From Candidatus Alcyoniella australis (lineage in GTDB: Bacteria > Lernaellota > Lernaellaia > JAVCCG01 > Alcyoniellaceae): DNA of 49,795 nucleotides. Below are positions 49,658-49,795 of this stretch, one piece after another; the stretch's first letter is position 1, and every line of letters begins with the position of its first letter. A program made the translations under genes and the position numbers. The stretch spans positions 1-49,795 of the forward strand of contig JAVCCG010000141.1 in the NCBI GenBank assembly GCA_030765605.1, written 5' to 3'. The notes under the pieces are model-generated. The model did no database searches. It was given only the letters and a program-made list of their open reading frames with translations, and was not told the origin of the DNA.

Positions 49658-49795
49658 TTAGAAATCGAACAGCGGATCGGCTCTGCGAGCCCTACGGAAT
49701 TTCAGCCAGGCGAGCCTCATGGCCCAGGACCAGGCTTGCATAAAACCGATCCGTCCAGCCAGGCTGTATAACGTTGACCATTGTGCGCCTGAAGA
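49658..49795 (-). CDS. C-terminal end of a minus-strand gene (5' partial at the window edge)
   Basis: On the minus strand a frame is open from the right edge to a TAA at 49658-49660, giving 45 codons. The residues (LAGRIGFMQAWSWAMRLAW, then LKFRRARRADPLFDF) form a credible amphipathic, Arg-rich C-terminal helix, with sensible codon use. It converges on the last glycosyltransferase gene, leaving 61 bases between them. It is too short to classify; a glycan- or radical-SAM-type enzyme tail are both possible. Could also be chance. Confidence 0.35.
   Translation of the reverse strand, partial: SSGAQWSTLYSLAGRIGFMQAWSWAMRLAWLKFRRARRADPLFDF

Noticed and set aside
49596-49661. Short 21-codon plus-strand frame after the last glycosyltransferase
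   Set aside because: Too short and without ribosome site or family features; overlaps the end of the likely minus-strand gene.

Overview
The window reads as a chromosomal stretch of a high-GC, Gram-negative, probably anaerobic or redox-versatile bacterium. The supporting signs are many lipoprotein signal peptides, c-type haem proteins, Fe-S proteins of the DsrK/HdrD and 2-hydroxyacyl-CoA dehydratase types, B12/radical-SAM enzymes, and an ABC-type (Wzm/Wzt) polysaccharide export locus. Exported proteins with long Asp-rich linkers and Cys-rich DGLFCNG-type repeats resemble those of deltaproteobacteria-like lineages (Desulfobacterota, Myxococcota, Lernaellota). That placement is an inference; no rRNA or tRNA gene was seen to fix the taxonomy.

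Layout, left to right. (1) 1-5.1 kb: exported proteins. These are the end of an FG-GAP protein, a DUF1566-type lipoprotein, fxsA (minus strand), an unrecognised secreted protein, and a lipoprotein that fuses four c-type haem motifs to a CrtI-like FAD domain. Two of these proteins end in an Asp-rich tract followed by Cys-Cys-Gly at the C-terminus. (2) 5.2-8.1 kb: a DsrE2-TusA-DsrM-like-DsrK-like operon behind a CRP/FNR-sized inverted repeat; it looks like a sulfur-relay and membrane electron-transfer module without dsrAB. (3) 8.2-17.6 kb: three paralogous B12-binding-type radical SAM proteins (minus strand), a DUF2079-like membrane protein and two tandem membrane-anchored beta-propeller paralogues. 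(4) 17.6-20.8 kb: an alkylsulfatase-type metallo-beta-lactamase lipoprotein and a FetAB-type ABC transporter.

(5) 21.0-32.2 kb is the most striking region. A TetR regulator with a candidate operator just upstream is followed by eleven tightly packed, often overlapping genes: two acyl-CoA dehydrogenase paralogues that both lack the usual catalytic Glu; three helical proteins of no recognised family sharing a module; two BcrB/BcrC/HgdB-type subunits; two BcrA/BcrD/HgdC-type ATPase activators; a short protein resembling the acetyl-CoA synthase (CdhC) fold; and a CooC-type nickel-insertion ATPase with the Cys-X-Cys motif. This combines a class I benzoyl-CoA-reductase-like set with CODH/ACS-type nickel machinery, while no CODH or complete ACS is present. 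My inference is an ATP-driven, possibly nickel-dependent, acyl-CoA-transforming system.

(6) 32.2-38.0 kb: envelope proteins, namely a DUF1571-like protein, a cytochrome P460-like protein, a third membrane beta-propeller paralogue, a frameshifted lipoprotein and a complete GH33-type sialidase lipoprotein. (7) 38.1-49.8 kb: a surface-polysaccharide locus opened by an EPS-associated MarR-type regulator, with an SGNH protein, glycosyltransferases, an asparagine-synthase-like protein without its amidotransferase Cys, wzm/wzt and methyltransferases. Base composition falls abruptly inside wzt, suggesting replacement of the serotype-specific part. A short minus-strand gene end lies at the right edge.
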